Of a DNA stretch of 64,000 nt, positions 9,612-57,524 are shown piece after piece. The stretch covers positions 21,856,604 to 21,920,603 of the forward strand of contig NC_019871.2 in NCBI RefSeq assembly GCF_002234675.1. The letters run 5' to 3'. A program made the position numbers and the translations under genes. The notes under the pieces were generated by a model. That model was not told where the DNA came from. It saw only the letters and a program-made list of their open reading frames with translations, and made no database searches. Each line of letters starts with the position of its first letter. Positions within the stretch are counted from its first letter, which is position 1. Source of the stretch: Oryzias latipes. Taxonomy: Eukaryota > Chordata > Actinopteri > Beloniformes > Adrianichthyidae.

Positions 9612-12574
9612 CCCTGCGTGCGCGTGCTTGCGCGCGTGCATTCGCCCACTTTAGTAATAATCAGATTTGTTTACAGTGGTTGTGGTTGGTGAGAGGCGGC
9701 GGGGCGGCGCGGGACTGCTGTCTGAACATGGCACCAAATTTCACATAGCAGGGATTATTGTCGCGCATAAACGCCACATTTCGAGATTAAAAAATATACA
9801 CTTCCATTTTCTTTTGACAAATCAACAGAGGTTTTACAGAACATCTGTTTACTGTGGATAAAGGACACAACATCTAAAAGGTTTCCCCACAGTCACTTGA
9901 AGTTACCCACGCATGTTTTAAACCAAATGAGATTCTCCTTTTGGGCTCAGAGTCAGCTCCCAGGCCGCTCAGCCTCCTGTGCGCCTTCATTCCCGTCGCT
10001 TCGGTTCAGAGGTGAGTTTACCGAGAAACTTAAACAGTTTCAAAGTTAAACTCTCAAGGCCGTCTCTACTTTTAAAAAAGAGCAACCAAGAGCGACCCTA
10101 GTGTTTAGCATTTAACCCCTAATCCCTTCAAAGAAAGACGTGGTCTCTTCCAAGGCGCTAATCCGCCCCATAGTGGAGCAGGAGGCGCAGGGGGAGACCT
10201 CTCCTCCATGGAGGGCTTAACTTTGGACTTTTACATTCATTTGACGGAAACTGTTTCGCTGAGCTTTGGCATTCATGGCGTCTGAGTCAACAGTGGAGAG
10301 GACACAATGGTCACCCCAGAGACTCCCGAGGGACCTTTGGAGAGGACCCCACTGCAGGGATTATGGTCCTACTGGTGCGTTTAGAGTCAAAACCTGATGG
10401 AAGGAGCCAAACGTGACGTCCATTTCTAATCAGAGGCGTGATGGAGTGAAAAGAAAAAGGACCAATTCACCCTTTTCACACATCATTTATTCATTCACGA
10501 GCGCATGGGTTCAGTATTAAAACATCAAATGCCAGGAGACAAAAACAGCATCTTCAACTATCTTATCTGAAACAGATCATTAAAGCACCAAGAAAGGCAT
10601 TCTGTTGAGGCCTTTAAACACTAGGTATTTGTGCTAAAAGACACAAACGGTTTTATTTATCTGTTGCTTTAATTTGAAAAATTAAAAAAGTACCCTCCTC
10701 AGATGAATTTCGATCTCAGCATGATTTTTTTCCACTTCAGCATGGTGAAGCCAACCAGCCTGCAGACTGGCCTCAGGGAGGGAAGGGAACGCGACAGGAG
10801 AAGTGGCGCAAAAACGCAGAGCGCGCCCTCTGTATGATGGATGGCCTGAATGGGAAGACGAAGAGGTGCAGGTATACAGACGCAGGATGAAGGATGAGTG
10901 AAGGGTGAGGCAAAGCAACGCGGGGGGCCCAGACTGGCTTCTTGGCAGTGAGGCCGTCCGTCCATCCATCACCGGAACTGAAAGAAACACACGTCTCGTC
11001 CAGAGGCCGTTCCCCTCCCTTAACGTGTCAGCTTCTGTTTCTGCGCCGGGAATCATCACATCCGTTTCTGTAAAACGAGCATCGAAATACGCCGTAGACT
11101 CTTTGTTTCAAATGCTTCAAATCAAATCATAAATTATCTGCTTCCAAATCTGTTGAAAATAAAATGAAATTAGTTAAATTACAAATGAAAACAGGACATA
11201 TTCTGAGTATTCCAGTTTCATTCTTTGTTAATTCACGTTTTATCCAATTCAAAACCTAATTCGTAAAACAAAACAACACATTTCTGGAGTAAACAATCAG
11301 GATTTAATATAATTTATAAATTAACATATTTTTGTGTATTTTGTATATTTTGATCATGACAAACAATTTCAATTAAACATACGCAGAGCGGCAAGAAAAA
11401 GCTAAAACTAATTTCTGGATTGAAGATTGGTTCATTTGTGCGTAAATTACGCACGGAACAGGCGCGGCGTGCGTCCTCATCAGCAGTTTCTACTGATTTA
11501 CTTAAATAAAAATGTTGATTATTCGCAGCAGATTTACTAGCGGTTTTATTGTATTAAGAGGGATCAAGACTGTTTTCTGCTGCAGATCCAGCCAGAAAGT
11601 GTGCTGCGTCACAGCCAGCAGCAGGCGGCTCCCTGGAGTGTCACTAAAATGTGTCGTGTCATCGCCCCCCTCTTAAGGTTCCCCCCTCCCTCTAAGCTCG
11701 ATAAGATTGATCATAAGATAAATTCAGAAACTCCCAGATCTTTCCATTAACATCGGTCTGCGTCCTTCCAGCGGCGGAGGCGCGCAAACATTTGATTTGA
11801 TCGGTGATGGATGAAGGATGCGGTGGGAAGGGGGGTGGTTGGGGACCCATCGGTACCGTCCATTGTGTCCCTTTACATCAACCCCTCAATTACCAGAATG
11901 CACCGTGACTCTCCTGCTCCAGACGCATCCATGTGGTTTAGAGGAGGAAGAACAGCATCGAGCGTGAAGTTCCCCTCAGCAGGAGCTCATACGCAATAAA
12001 AGCTCTTGATGGTTCTACAACCAACTAAATATTGATGACAGCATTATTTTCGAGAAGAAAATGAATAAAACTGGAAATTTAAGAGCCAAACGTGCGTCAC
12101 AGACGAGTTTTAAATTCACCATAACCTTGGGAAAATTTCAGTAAATCATTTCCCAGAATCACCTTACTTAAAGACTAAAGAATAGTGCGAAAAGATGCAC
12201 TAAATCCTGACACAAAATCTGAAATAGGCCCCCTAGGAACCAGAAAAATGTTTTTAAAACCCCAAAAGTCTGGATCTTTCAAAAATGAAACCTATCCACA
12301 TCACGCTCATCTGTAAACAACTCCACACTAAGTTAAAGTGAACGCGCATCCATCAGGAGGAACATGACGCAGAGCAGCTGCGGTTATTCATGCTGCGTCC
12401 ATCTCTGCTGCGCTACCAGACCTGGATTATCCTAATGGACAACGGCATGTTACTTTAAAAAGAAGCTTTTTAGGATAAAAACCAGCTCCCGGGAGACCAC
12501 GCACACACACGCACGCGAGCACGCCACAGCTGGAGCAGCTAGGGGTTGGCCGCGCGCAGGAGAGCCTCTCCAAA

Positions 12575-12740
12575 CACGCTAATTAGATCTGCAGCTCTGG
12601 CCCCGCGCTCTGAAAGCAGCCCAGCGGCAGGGTGCGCGGAGCTGTGGAAAGTTAATTGAATTAAATTCCTTCTAAACTAATTAGGCTGCAATCTGCCACG
12701 CGAGCTGTCCCCGTGCAAGGTTCGAATTAGGCGGAATGGA
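12575..12740. promoter_or_regulatory. homeodomain-site cluster upstream of phox2a
   Basis: Within about 165 bases are gctaattagatc (12578), the P3 site TAATTGAATTA (12653-12663), aactaattaggc (12675) and cgaattaggc (12723). The flanks are GC-rich, so the TAATT runs are not mere AT-richness. Candidate enhancer; conservation not tested. Confidence 0.4.
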
Positions 12741-14604
12741 TTTGTTCCTTTTCTTTAAAAGAAAGGGAGGACGGGCTGCTGTGTTTTTTGGTGGCCTCCC
12801 TTATTTGTCTTTTATGATAATTCTCTCTGGGAGCGCGGGGTGGGGGGTGGATCAGGTGCGCGCGGGCCGGAGGGTCCGTGCGTTAACGCGCAGGATGAGC
12901 GTGGCCTGAAGCTGAGGAAGAGGCTGCGATGAAGAGTGCTGCTGCGCGGCGGCACAAGCGTGGATCGGCTGAGTGGACGGAGGTAATGGAGGTGAAATCG
13001 ATCCTCTCTGAGAGGAGCACAATGAGAGGCGGAGGGCGGGAGGGAGAGGAGTGAGGAGGGACATGGATGAAAATCCTCCGTTAAGAGCAGGGACAGATAT
13101 GATAATGGGAGCGCGGCTGTAGCCGTTCATCATTCAGCACCTCCACCTGCTGGACTGCACGCTGGTCCACAGCCACGCAGCCTTTTGGCTCCATCTCTTC
13201 TGATAGATTTCACAAGAAATCCAGTAAACTCATGGTCCTGAAAGTCATGCAGCAGGAGGAAAGGGGAGAACAGACAGATGGAGAGGAAAAGGTGGAGGAG
13301 AGCTGGGGGAGTGGGGGAATAAAATGCAGGGAGATGGAGGAAGAAGGAGGTTAAGACGATGGAGGGCCAGGTTTCTGTTTCTCCATAATCTAATCAGAGA
13401 AATGGTAGCAGTCAGAAATAGCCTGACATACAGACTAAGAGCCTCTCCTCTTTCTCCTCCTCTTCTTATTCTTGTCTTCTTCTGCAGGGAGGGTAAGTGG
13501 ATACGCACACGCACGCGGACACACACACACACACACACATCAATTGGACTTCCCAAAACCATAAAGTGTAGATTGAGGGTCACATGAGGAAGAATAAGCC
13601 TGAAGGTACCTGAGCCAAACCTGGTCTGCTATGCAGATACAGCCCTTCAGTTTGTCTGGTGCTCGTCACCGTTATCTTCATCTGCTTCCCGAGGATGAAG
13701 TTTCAGGTTCTTGACAGCTCAGACTTCACACATCTGTGTAGAAAAGCCCGTTTTACCTGGGAAGCTGTGGGGTAATTGAAACAGGAGACAAAAGAATGAA
13801 AAATCCTGCAGTTTGAGTTTCGGGGGACGTTATTCTGCCTCAAAACTTCAGAAACCTCCATTAAACTGGAACTCCCTGGAAAGGTCACAGACAGCACAGG
13901 GAGAGCGAAAGCACATTTGCTAATGCTAATTTCTTTATGTGGAGAAGACATTCCTGCAGGGAATTCGGCTGCATTCCCTTCCGGTGTCCGACTCTGACCT
14001 CCGTCATGGGGCAGAATTCCTCTGTCATGTTGGTTCATGGGGTGCACAAGTGTTTTTGTTGAAGAATTCCCACCCAGAAACTGGTTTCTCCCACACACAC
14101 ATCCATCAGCAGTGTCAGAGCAGGCAGAACAAAAAACACACCAGAGGAATCTCCTTTTGCTTTGTGACGGCTTTATTTACAGCAAAGGAGGCCGGAAAAC
14201 AAGAACGGAAATGTTGCTCCGTCCCAGCGGAACATGGTCTTCATACATTCCTGATGCAACAAATGTTTGGTTCTCTTAGCATTAAGACAGCAAAATGAAG
14301 AACATCAAGCAGAATTTGATGGTTTTCTGATGGAAATATGCCATTAAATGAAGATTGTTGTGTTTACATGTGAAACATAAAATCTCTATCATGTGAAAAA
14401 CAGGAAATGAGGAATCATTAAACCCTTCTTCCTCTATACTCGAATTTCTTCTACTTATAAATACTCAGTGTTTTACATTATGAACCTTATCAGTGTGTAA
14501 CAGAGATGACATCCACAGCAAAAGTGATCCAAATGTTAGTCAGACCCGCAGCTTGTTTGAAGCATGAATTAGGGACACCACGACGTTCTGCCTTCAGAGG
14601 AACT

Positions 14605-14610
14605 TTTATT
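14605..14610 (-). terminator. candidate clpb poly(A) signal
   Basis: AATAAA on the minus strand (plus strand ttttattt), 40 bases after the clpb stop codon. It implies a very short 3' UTR. Another AATAAA about 440 bases further on (14169-14174) is an alternative. Confidence 0.55.
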
Positions 14611-14649
14611 TGAAATGTTTGCGATGAGGTCAGAGTGCTGTGCTGCAGG

Positions 14650-51614
<36,965 letters not shown>

Positions 51615-51808
51615 GGTGATAAAACCCCACGAGGGAAGAAAATACCTCCCGGTCTGGTGGCAAGTCCGGAGCGGAAATGACACAAGCGCAAGCTGCCACG
51701 AGGGGAATTGAACTCGGATCTCAAGGTGTAGGACGGTTAGTTTACAATCAGGGGACGAAAACAAACGCTTCTCCTCATCCTAGCGTGGATGTCACTCGAA
51801 TGTGAAAT

Positions 51809-51827
51809 GCATTCTGGGAAATGTAGT
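51809..51827 (-). promoter_or_regulatory. ZNF143/Staf motif in the clpb promoter
   Basis: Minus strand ACTACATTTCCCAGAATGC matches the ZNF143 (SBS) consensus ACTACAAYTCCCAGAATGC with one mismatch. It lies about 195 bases upstream of the clpb ATG, typical for housekeeping promoters that use this factor. Confidence 0.6.
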
Positions 51828-52806
51828 ATATTATGTAAGCTTGCGCACGTTTCTATGACGACACACCCCAAATACACACTGTTGAATAAAATAAACACAA
51901 CATCCACATTACAGTTTTTATTTAAATATGCAACAATCAAAATTTTATGATGGATTATATGGGCCACCATAAAAGAAAAAAAAAACGTTTAAATGACAAC
52001 ACATTTGTTTTGTTTTCAACCTAAAAACAAAAACAAGTTGAAATTTTAGAAGAACAAAGACATGCAATTATAGGAAATTTAATTGTACAATTATGGAAAA
52101 ATAAAACATTTACTAGCATAAAACCCCCAAATTTAAGCTTCCTAAAGTTGTAATTTTACAAAGAAAAATATATTTTGTCGAAAACGAAATGTTAATAGCT
52201 TTTAAAGCATTTCAACAGGTAACTTTACCTGTTCAAATTTACTTTATTTTGTAGGCAATTCAGAGAATTGGAATGGAAATTACACTGCTCAAGAATTTTG
52301 CTGAATGTGCTTTATTTTTTTGAAGACTTAAAACTAAAACTCTGACGTTAGCTTCTGTACAAATTAATGAAAATTTCAGGAATTTGTAAAATCATGACTT
52401 TAGCCAATTTTAGAATTTTTTTTGTAATTTTAAAACTTTACCATCATAAAAGTTTGAATTTTTTTCTTATAATTTTGTTTGTGAACTTATCTTTTACGAT
52501 AACACTCCAAACACAATTTTTATAAACCAAATCGGCAGGTTCTGTTTGAAGGGAAAGAAAAGGGAAGTATTACTTAGTGATTGTTCTGCTAAAGATACTG
52601 TAAAATGCTGATTTTGACCCTGCTTGAACTGGAATCAAACACACACTAATGCTGACCATAGTAGTTTATTTTTTCTTGTTTCTAAACACACTATTGTGTC
52701 TGAACACAATAGTGTGTTCAGACGCCACGCTGTGTGAGCGCTGCTCTAGAGAAAGCTGAACACAAAGCAGATCAGTAAAAAAAACACTCTGCTGTGCACA
52801 TGAAGG

Positions 52807-52820
52807 CCGCCAGGTGGCAC
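52807..52820 (+). promoter_or_regulatory. CTCF-like motif upstream of clpb
   Basis: CCGCCAGGTGGCAC on the plus strand fits the CCGCGNGGNGGCAG-type core with two differences; orientation opposite to the two sites within clpb. Confidence 0.35.
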
Positions 52821-53061
52821 CAAATTACAAATACAAAAATCTTTACTTCTTGCCATTCTGAGGACTCTTTAATATACATATCATAAAATGTTGTAATTAT
52901 TTCTTTCAATGTAATTTGCTTTATTACATCAACATTTTTAACAAGGAAAGGACATTTGAGAGAAATGAATTCCAAGTATAAAAGACTGTTGTCACTTAAT
53001 GTGTGAAATTAGATTGTTTTAATATGGATCATGATTAATGGTAAATGTTAGGAATGAGGCT

Positions 53062-53402
53062 GCACAGTGGTGTAGTGGTTAGCGCTCTCACCTTACAGGG
53101 AAAAGGCCCTCCCTGGTTTAAATCCTAACTAGGACCTTTCCCAAGTTTGCATGTTCTCCTCATGCATGCGTGGGTTTTCTCCGGAAACTCCGGTTTCCTG
53201 CCACAGTCCAAAAAACATGCTTCATAGGTTAATGGGTGACTCTGAATTTCCTCTTAGTGTGTGTAAGAGTGTGTGATGGTGCGGTCCTGCGACGGGCTGG
53301 CGACCTGTTCAGGGTGTATCCTGCCTTCCCCCAACAGTAGCTGGGATAGGCCCCAGCAACTCAGAGACCCCGAAACGGATGAGGAAATGGATGGATGGAT
53401 GT
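53062..53402 (+). mobile_element. tRNA-headed SINE, copy 3
   Basis: gctgcacagtggtgtagtgg ttagcgctctcacc head, body gcatgttctcctcatgcatg and ccacagtccaaaaaacatgc, gcgacgggctggcgacctgt, tail (ATGG)n. Imperfect flanking duplications gttaggaatga / gttatgaatga suggest LINE-type insertion. Confidence 0.8.
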
Positions 53403-53455
53403 TATGAATGAATAAAGAACATTGAAAGATACTGTCTGTAGTAGTGATATCAGAC

Positions 53456-54239
53456 CAGTGACGTGCAGTCAGGAGAGGCAGGTGAGGCTGTGCCTCACCT
53501 GTCATTATGGGAAGAAAAGAGAAAAAATAAATTCAATTATTATATTTAATCAGTAATTTGTGCATTGCAGTCATTTTCCATTTAAATGTACCATTTTTGG
53601 GTGTTTTTTCTTTTTAAAATAGCTGAATTTCCACATTTGCCATTCAGATACTAAGTGACGTGCGATGAGGCACCAGCCCGCTGAGCCTCACCTTGGATTG
53701 CGCAATACCTATGCAGTCAGACGGTACTGCTGTCTCTCTGTATGTCGGTTCAATCACTTGTACTGTATGAGCTGAGTTTATATAATTTAGCAGATGTATA
53801 TGATGTACAGTGTTTGTTTTTATAAATAACTGTATGTGAGGGACGTGTTTCTTGTGCTGAGCGCTAAACGCCGGCAAAAAAGCCGCTGGGTGAGGCCAGA
53901 CATTCTCGTGCCTCATGTTAGGGGGCGCCGGTGAGCCCTGAGATTATGACGCTAAAAAATACTAGAAGAAGTGATAGCAAGCGGCAAGTCATTTTCTTCA
54001 GAAGGAGCGGCGTATGGACTTTATTTACAAGTAAAGGTAAGAGGATAATAACGTTTGTGCTTTTTTCTATGCTGCAGTTTGTATATGAAAAAAAACACGT
54101 TGAAATGATATTTTAAACAAAACACGTTAACTGTTGTCAATTAAATGGTGAATAAGTTACTCAGTATGGTTCATATGTTTGTAAATCTGACTGATGACGT
54201 CAGTGCCTCACCAGCCATTAACCTCACCGCACGTCACTG
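53456..54239. mobile_element. non-autonomous hAT transposon with perfect 8-bp TSD
   Basis: Starts CAGTGACGTGCAGTCAGG and ends, inverted, CTCACCGCACGTCACTG. It is flanked on both sides by TATCAGAC (53448-53455 and 54240-54247), an exact 8-bp duplication diagnostic of hAT. 784 bp, no transposase frame. Confidence 0.88.
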
Positions 54240-54284
54240 TATCAGACTGATTATTTTTAAATATTAATAACCCACCAGCTATAA

Positions 54285-54445
54285 TACATCATATTGGGCC
54301 TTTGGCGCAACTGCCCTTACGGGTAAAAACTGACCGTGTGTGGGTGAAAAATGGGTAACTTGTACAGGGCATGATTGGTGAGCCTGTAGAGAGAAAATGT
54401 TCATGCACTCTTATACAACACACAAGGGTTATTAGTAGGGGAAGT
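54285..54445 (+). repeat. Dispersed repeat family E, copy 1
   Basis: Shares aactgccc, gtgggtgaaaaatgggtaa, acttgtacagggc and atacaacacacaagggt with 62575-62800. Class not recognised. Confidence 0.5.
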
Positions 54446-55952
54446 AGTTGAGTACTATTTTATTTCTTCAACCTAGCAAATCTTGCGCAATGAGTATTTG
54501 ATGCTGTTCACATGAATAGTGTGCAGGACGACTGTTAGAAATGAGGAAATTAGAAAACCATAGTGTACTTTGTGTGAGCATCCTATGGGCATTTAAGCAG
54601 CACATGCACACTCTGTGTGTGCGACACTACATGGTTAAATGTGAAGCTGTCCTAAACTACAACACTAGGAGCATCTATCATTTCCTGCAGCAGAGGTTTA
54701 TCTTCGTGTGTCTGAATGTCACAGACTCGGCGCTTCCTTTGGTTTATCTTATCACTTTCTGTATAAATGCAGCAGCAAAACATGAAACTATAAAGATGTT
54801 TAGTATGTATGTATGGAAATTGTATTAAAATGCAATTGTCTTGATTTGAAAGCCTGAAAAATCATTGAGTATATTATGGATGTTATCTTTAATAAACACG
54901 TTTGCAGTTCAGTTCAGAAACAATGAAAGGTGTTTTGTTTCCTCTAGGTTCAACCGTCACTTATTAACTGGTTTGCTGACTGGAGGAACACTGTGTGACA
55001 TTTCTTTGATTTAAGACCGTTAGTGTTTGATTCTCCAAAAAGATGCAGCTGTTCAGACTTTTTTCATTTATCTCTAATCTAACACCTTCTGGTTTTCTGT
55101 TTAAAAACTGGATTTCCTTTTAGGATTAATAAAAATGAGAGAAATCTAGGTCAAGTTGTTGATGTTACAGCTTTTAACCCTTTCAACAACCAAATAGCAA
55201 ACAGTTTTATACCTTTAAGTGTATGTAATATAGAGAAACAAAAAAACAAAAGCCCAATGAAATGTCACAACCAGAAGTATGTCTTCATAGATTAAGGTAA
55301 AAATAGTGGCTGCATTTGCAACTTTTAAACATGAGGAAGGACGAGCTTTTCAGCCGAAGATATTCTTCTCCTGAATGTACAAACAGAAAACCTGGACTGT
55401 GGGGGTAAAGTGTTTTAAACTGACCGAAGAGGCTTTGGGGTTTGGAAAAACATAGTTATTCTTTTTATTTTCAACTAAAAATCATGTCCTGACTTCTTTG
55501 ATGTTGAGCTAAGCTACCTCTATAACAACACGTAGGACACTCTAGTTTATCTTAATCATACTTGAGTATAGGGATAGCATGTGTAGTGTGTGTAGTATAC
55601 TAACTGATTACTTCTTCAGACTAAATTGGAACATTTTAAGTTTACAATATGTAGATAGTATATAAAAAGTAAACTTCAAGTATAGTGCCTTAGTTTTATT
55701 AGAGAGTAAATATTCTTGCAGTACTTGTTGTATTCTTGTAGTAACCTGAGACTACTTTTTGCTAAGAGTTTGTTTGTTTGTTTGTTTTTCTCAGACAAGC
55801 CTTTTGTCTGTCAGCTGTCAGAATCAAGAGATTAAAAGTATTTCTTTACATCTTTATATCGAACAAGAACAGGTAAAAAAAAATAAAAAATAAATAAACA
55901 GCCAGACTGGAGAGTTGAACTGGTTTTGTCAGAGGTGGACCTCTGAGATCCA

Positions 55953-55966
55953 CCAGCAGGGGGCAG
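55953..55966 (+). promoter_or_regulatory. CTCF-like motif between clpb and stard10
   Basis: CCAGCAGGGGGCAG fits the CTCF core CCASYAGRKGGCRS at all 14 positions, plus orientation, about 950 bases upstream of the stard10 start codon. Confidence 0.45.
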
Positions 55967-56259
55967 ACTGGTTTTCTGCCACTGGAGCAGCGAAATGAAA
56001 AAACAAAACAAACAAAAAAACCGACAATTTCTGACTGAGGTTGCTGGTAACTAATGCTGCGTTCAGGTGCTGTTTAAACAAGGGATTTATAGTAACATAC
56101 AGGAGAACACAAGCATTTGTATTCAGATGAACGTATAAATAAAAAAATATAAATAAGATTTTTTTTCACATCCATCTTATTTCTTTAGAGCACAATAATC
56201 TTTATTTTGAATGATTAGTATCATAGTTTTATCTCTGTTTACCCCAAAAAGCCACAGGT

Positions 56260-56899
56260 GAAATTGGTAATCGCTTCACTTTACGAGGATCCCCTGAAAG
56301 CATCACGGGGAAGTGCTGCTGCGTTTGCCGTCGCTGCGTCACCTGCCTGGTTTCTCCACCTCTCTGTCCTCCTCCCCTTCTGCTTCTTCCGTCGCTTCTG
56401 GGTGTATCTCCTCCTTCTCATCCTCTACCTGCAGCTCCTCAGCGATGGAGACCTTCGGTGCGTTTCTGTAAACTCGGAGAAACCTGCAGCAACAGAGAAG
56501 AGGAGGCGAAGAGAGCGCGCGGAGGAGGTGAAGATATGTATTGACTGAGGGTGCTTGCTTTATTTTGCACCACCTTTGCTTCAGTTGGAGCGCTCGACTG
56601 CGCGCACGCACGCACGCACGAACGCACGCACGTGTCTGCTTAGTTTGTGCAGGCTGGACTGCGGTGGCTGGAACTCCCTGAGCGCGGACACGCGCTTACA
56701 GACCATCACAAGACGCGCTGCGGCCCAAAAGAAGCCCCTCTTACGGAAATTCAATTTGACACCCGTCTCCCCCCTGAAGAGGAGGAGATACCCATCAGCA
56801 GGCTCGTGCGTTTTCTCCGCTTTTGGGAATCCTCTGCGCTCAGGAGCTGCTTCACCTCCCCTCTCCCTGTGCGTCATCCTCGCGGCTCCAACCCAAGCC
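56260..56899 (+). promoter_or_regulatory. CpG-rich stard10 promoter / 5' UTR region
   Basis: GC- and CpG-rich stretch with a (GCAC/ACGC)n run at 56598-56632, ending at the stard10 ATG. The frame upstream of the ATG stays open for 115 codons but has no upstream in-frame ATG, so it is taken as untranslated. No clear TATA box. Confidence 0.5.
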
Positions 56900-57049
56900 A
56901 TGTCCGTGACCATTCCGGACGATGCGGCGTTCGCCAAATTCAAGGCGGAGTGTTTGTGCGACGACGGCTGGAGTTTGACCTACAACCGGGGGGGCATCAC
57001 GGTGCGGACCCAGGTTCTGGAGGAGGGCAAGTCAATCCACAGAGTCAAG
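56900..57049 (+). CDS. stard10: stard10, first coding exon (START-domain lipid transfer protein)
   Basis: Fifty codons from ATG 56900 to donor GTCAAG|GTGAGG, phase 0. They encode MSVTIPDDAAFAKFKAECL, GWSLTYNRGGITVRTQVLEE and GKSIHRVK. STARD10 moves phosphatidylcholine and phosphatidylethanolamine between membranes. The pattern (V-x-PDD-x-x-F-x-x-F, GW-x-LTY-x-R-x-G) and the exon end before the START strand CRMEC match STARD10 as remembered; synteny with clpb supports it. A Phe-Lys-Ala-Glu-Cys for Ser-Glu-Cys and RTQVLEE for the usual WVQ are small departures. The ATG context (agccATGtcc) is good. Remaining exons are not found up to 64000, so intron 1 exceeds 6.9 kb. A stard10 paralogue cannot be excluded. 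Confidence 0.8.
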
Positions 57050-57429
57050 GTGAGGCTGCTGAACCTAAGCGTCAGGTAGAAAACGGTGTGTCAGCATTGC
57101 GCTCAAGGCGGTTTGGATGAGAACGGTGTGCTTTGCATGATCCTAACGGCTGACATGCTTCACCAGCTGCTGCAGGTAGGGCTTTCTCCAAACAACACCA
57201 TGAGATAAATCCGACTTTAGGAGAATAGAACACGTGCACGAAGAGGTGGACATCTGAGGCAAACCTATTCCTCAGGAGAAATGTCCTCTGCTAAGACTAA
57301 GTAAGCAAAAGGATGCCATATCGATGGAGCATCTCTGTTACCTTTCTAGTTTTACTGGCAGCTTTGCACCTGGAAGCTGGTGTGCAGCCAAAGAGTAGAG
57401 CAGGATGTGGGACAACAAGTGAACAACAC

Positions 57430-57524
57430 ACACTGTGTGTAAAGGTCCCAACTGGGATTCGAACCAGGGCCTTCTTGCTGTGAGGTGAGAGTGCTAACCA
57501 CAGCCCCACAGTGCAGCCCCAAAG
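57430..57524 (-). mobile_element. tRNA-headed SINE, copy 4 (head only, reverse)
   Basis: Reverse of the 5' third: gggattcgaaccagggcctt carries the B box and gtgaggtgagagtgctaacc the A-box side. Confidence 0.65.

Larger units (their letters stand above)
8276..14649. other. phox2a upstream / clpb downstream interval
   Basis: 6.4 kb without a credible coding exon; the open frames here are short and resemble nothing. CpG-rich patches (8300-8700, 9500-9750, 12480-12960) alternate with AT-rich DNA. Both P3-type homeodomain palindromes and the TAATTA cluster lie here, consistent with phox2a regulatory DNA. A short CA/CG-rich microsatellite is at about 13504-13540, and CT/GA-rich stretches lie at 13255-13500. 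Confidence 0.6.
51615..56899. other. clpb/stard10 divergent intergenic region
   Basis: 5.3 kb between the two start codons. clpb 5' UTR and promoter lie at 51615-51850, AT-rich DNA follows to 53040, then a SINE and a hAT element back to back, a part copy of repeat family E, unrecognised AT-rich DNA, and a CpG-rich stard10 promoter from about 56260. Confidence 0.75.

Noticed and set aside
56555..56899. Upstream in-frame extension of the stard10 frame
   Set aside because: No in-frame ATG and CpG/repeat-rich composition; the ATG at 56900 matches the family start.
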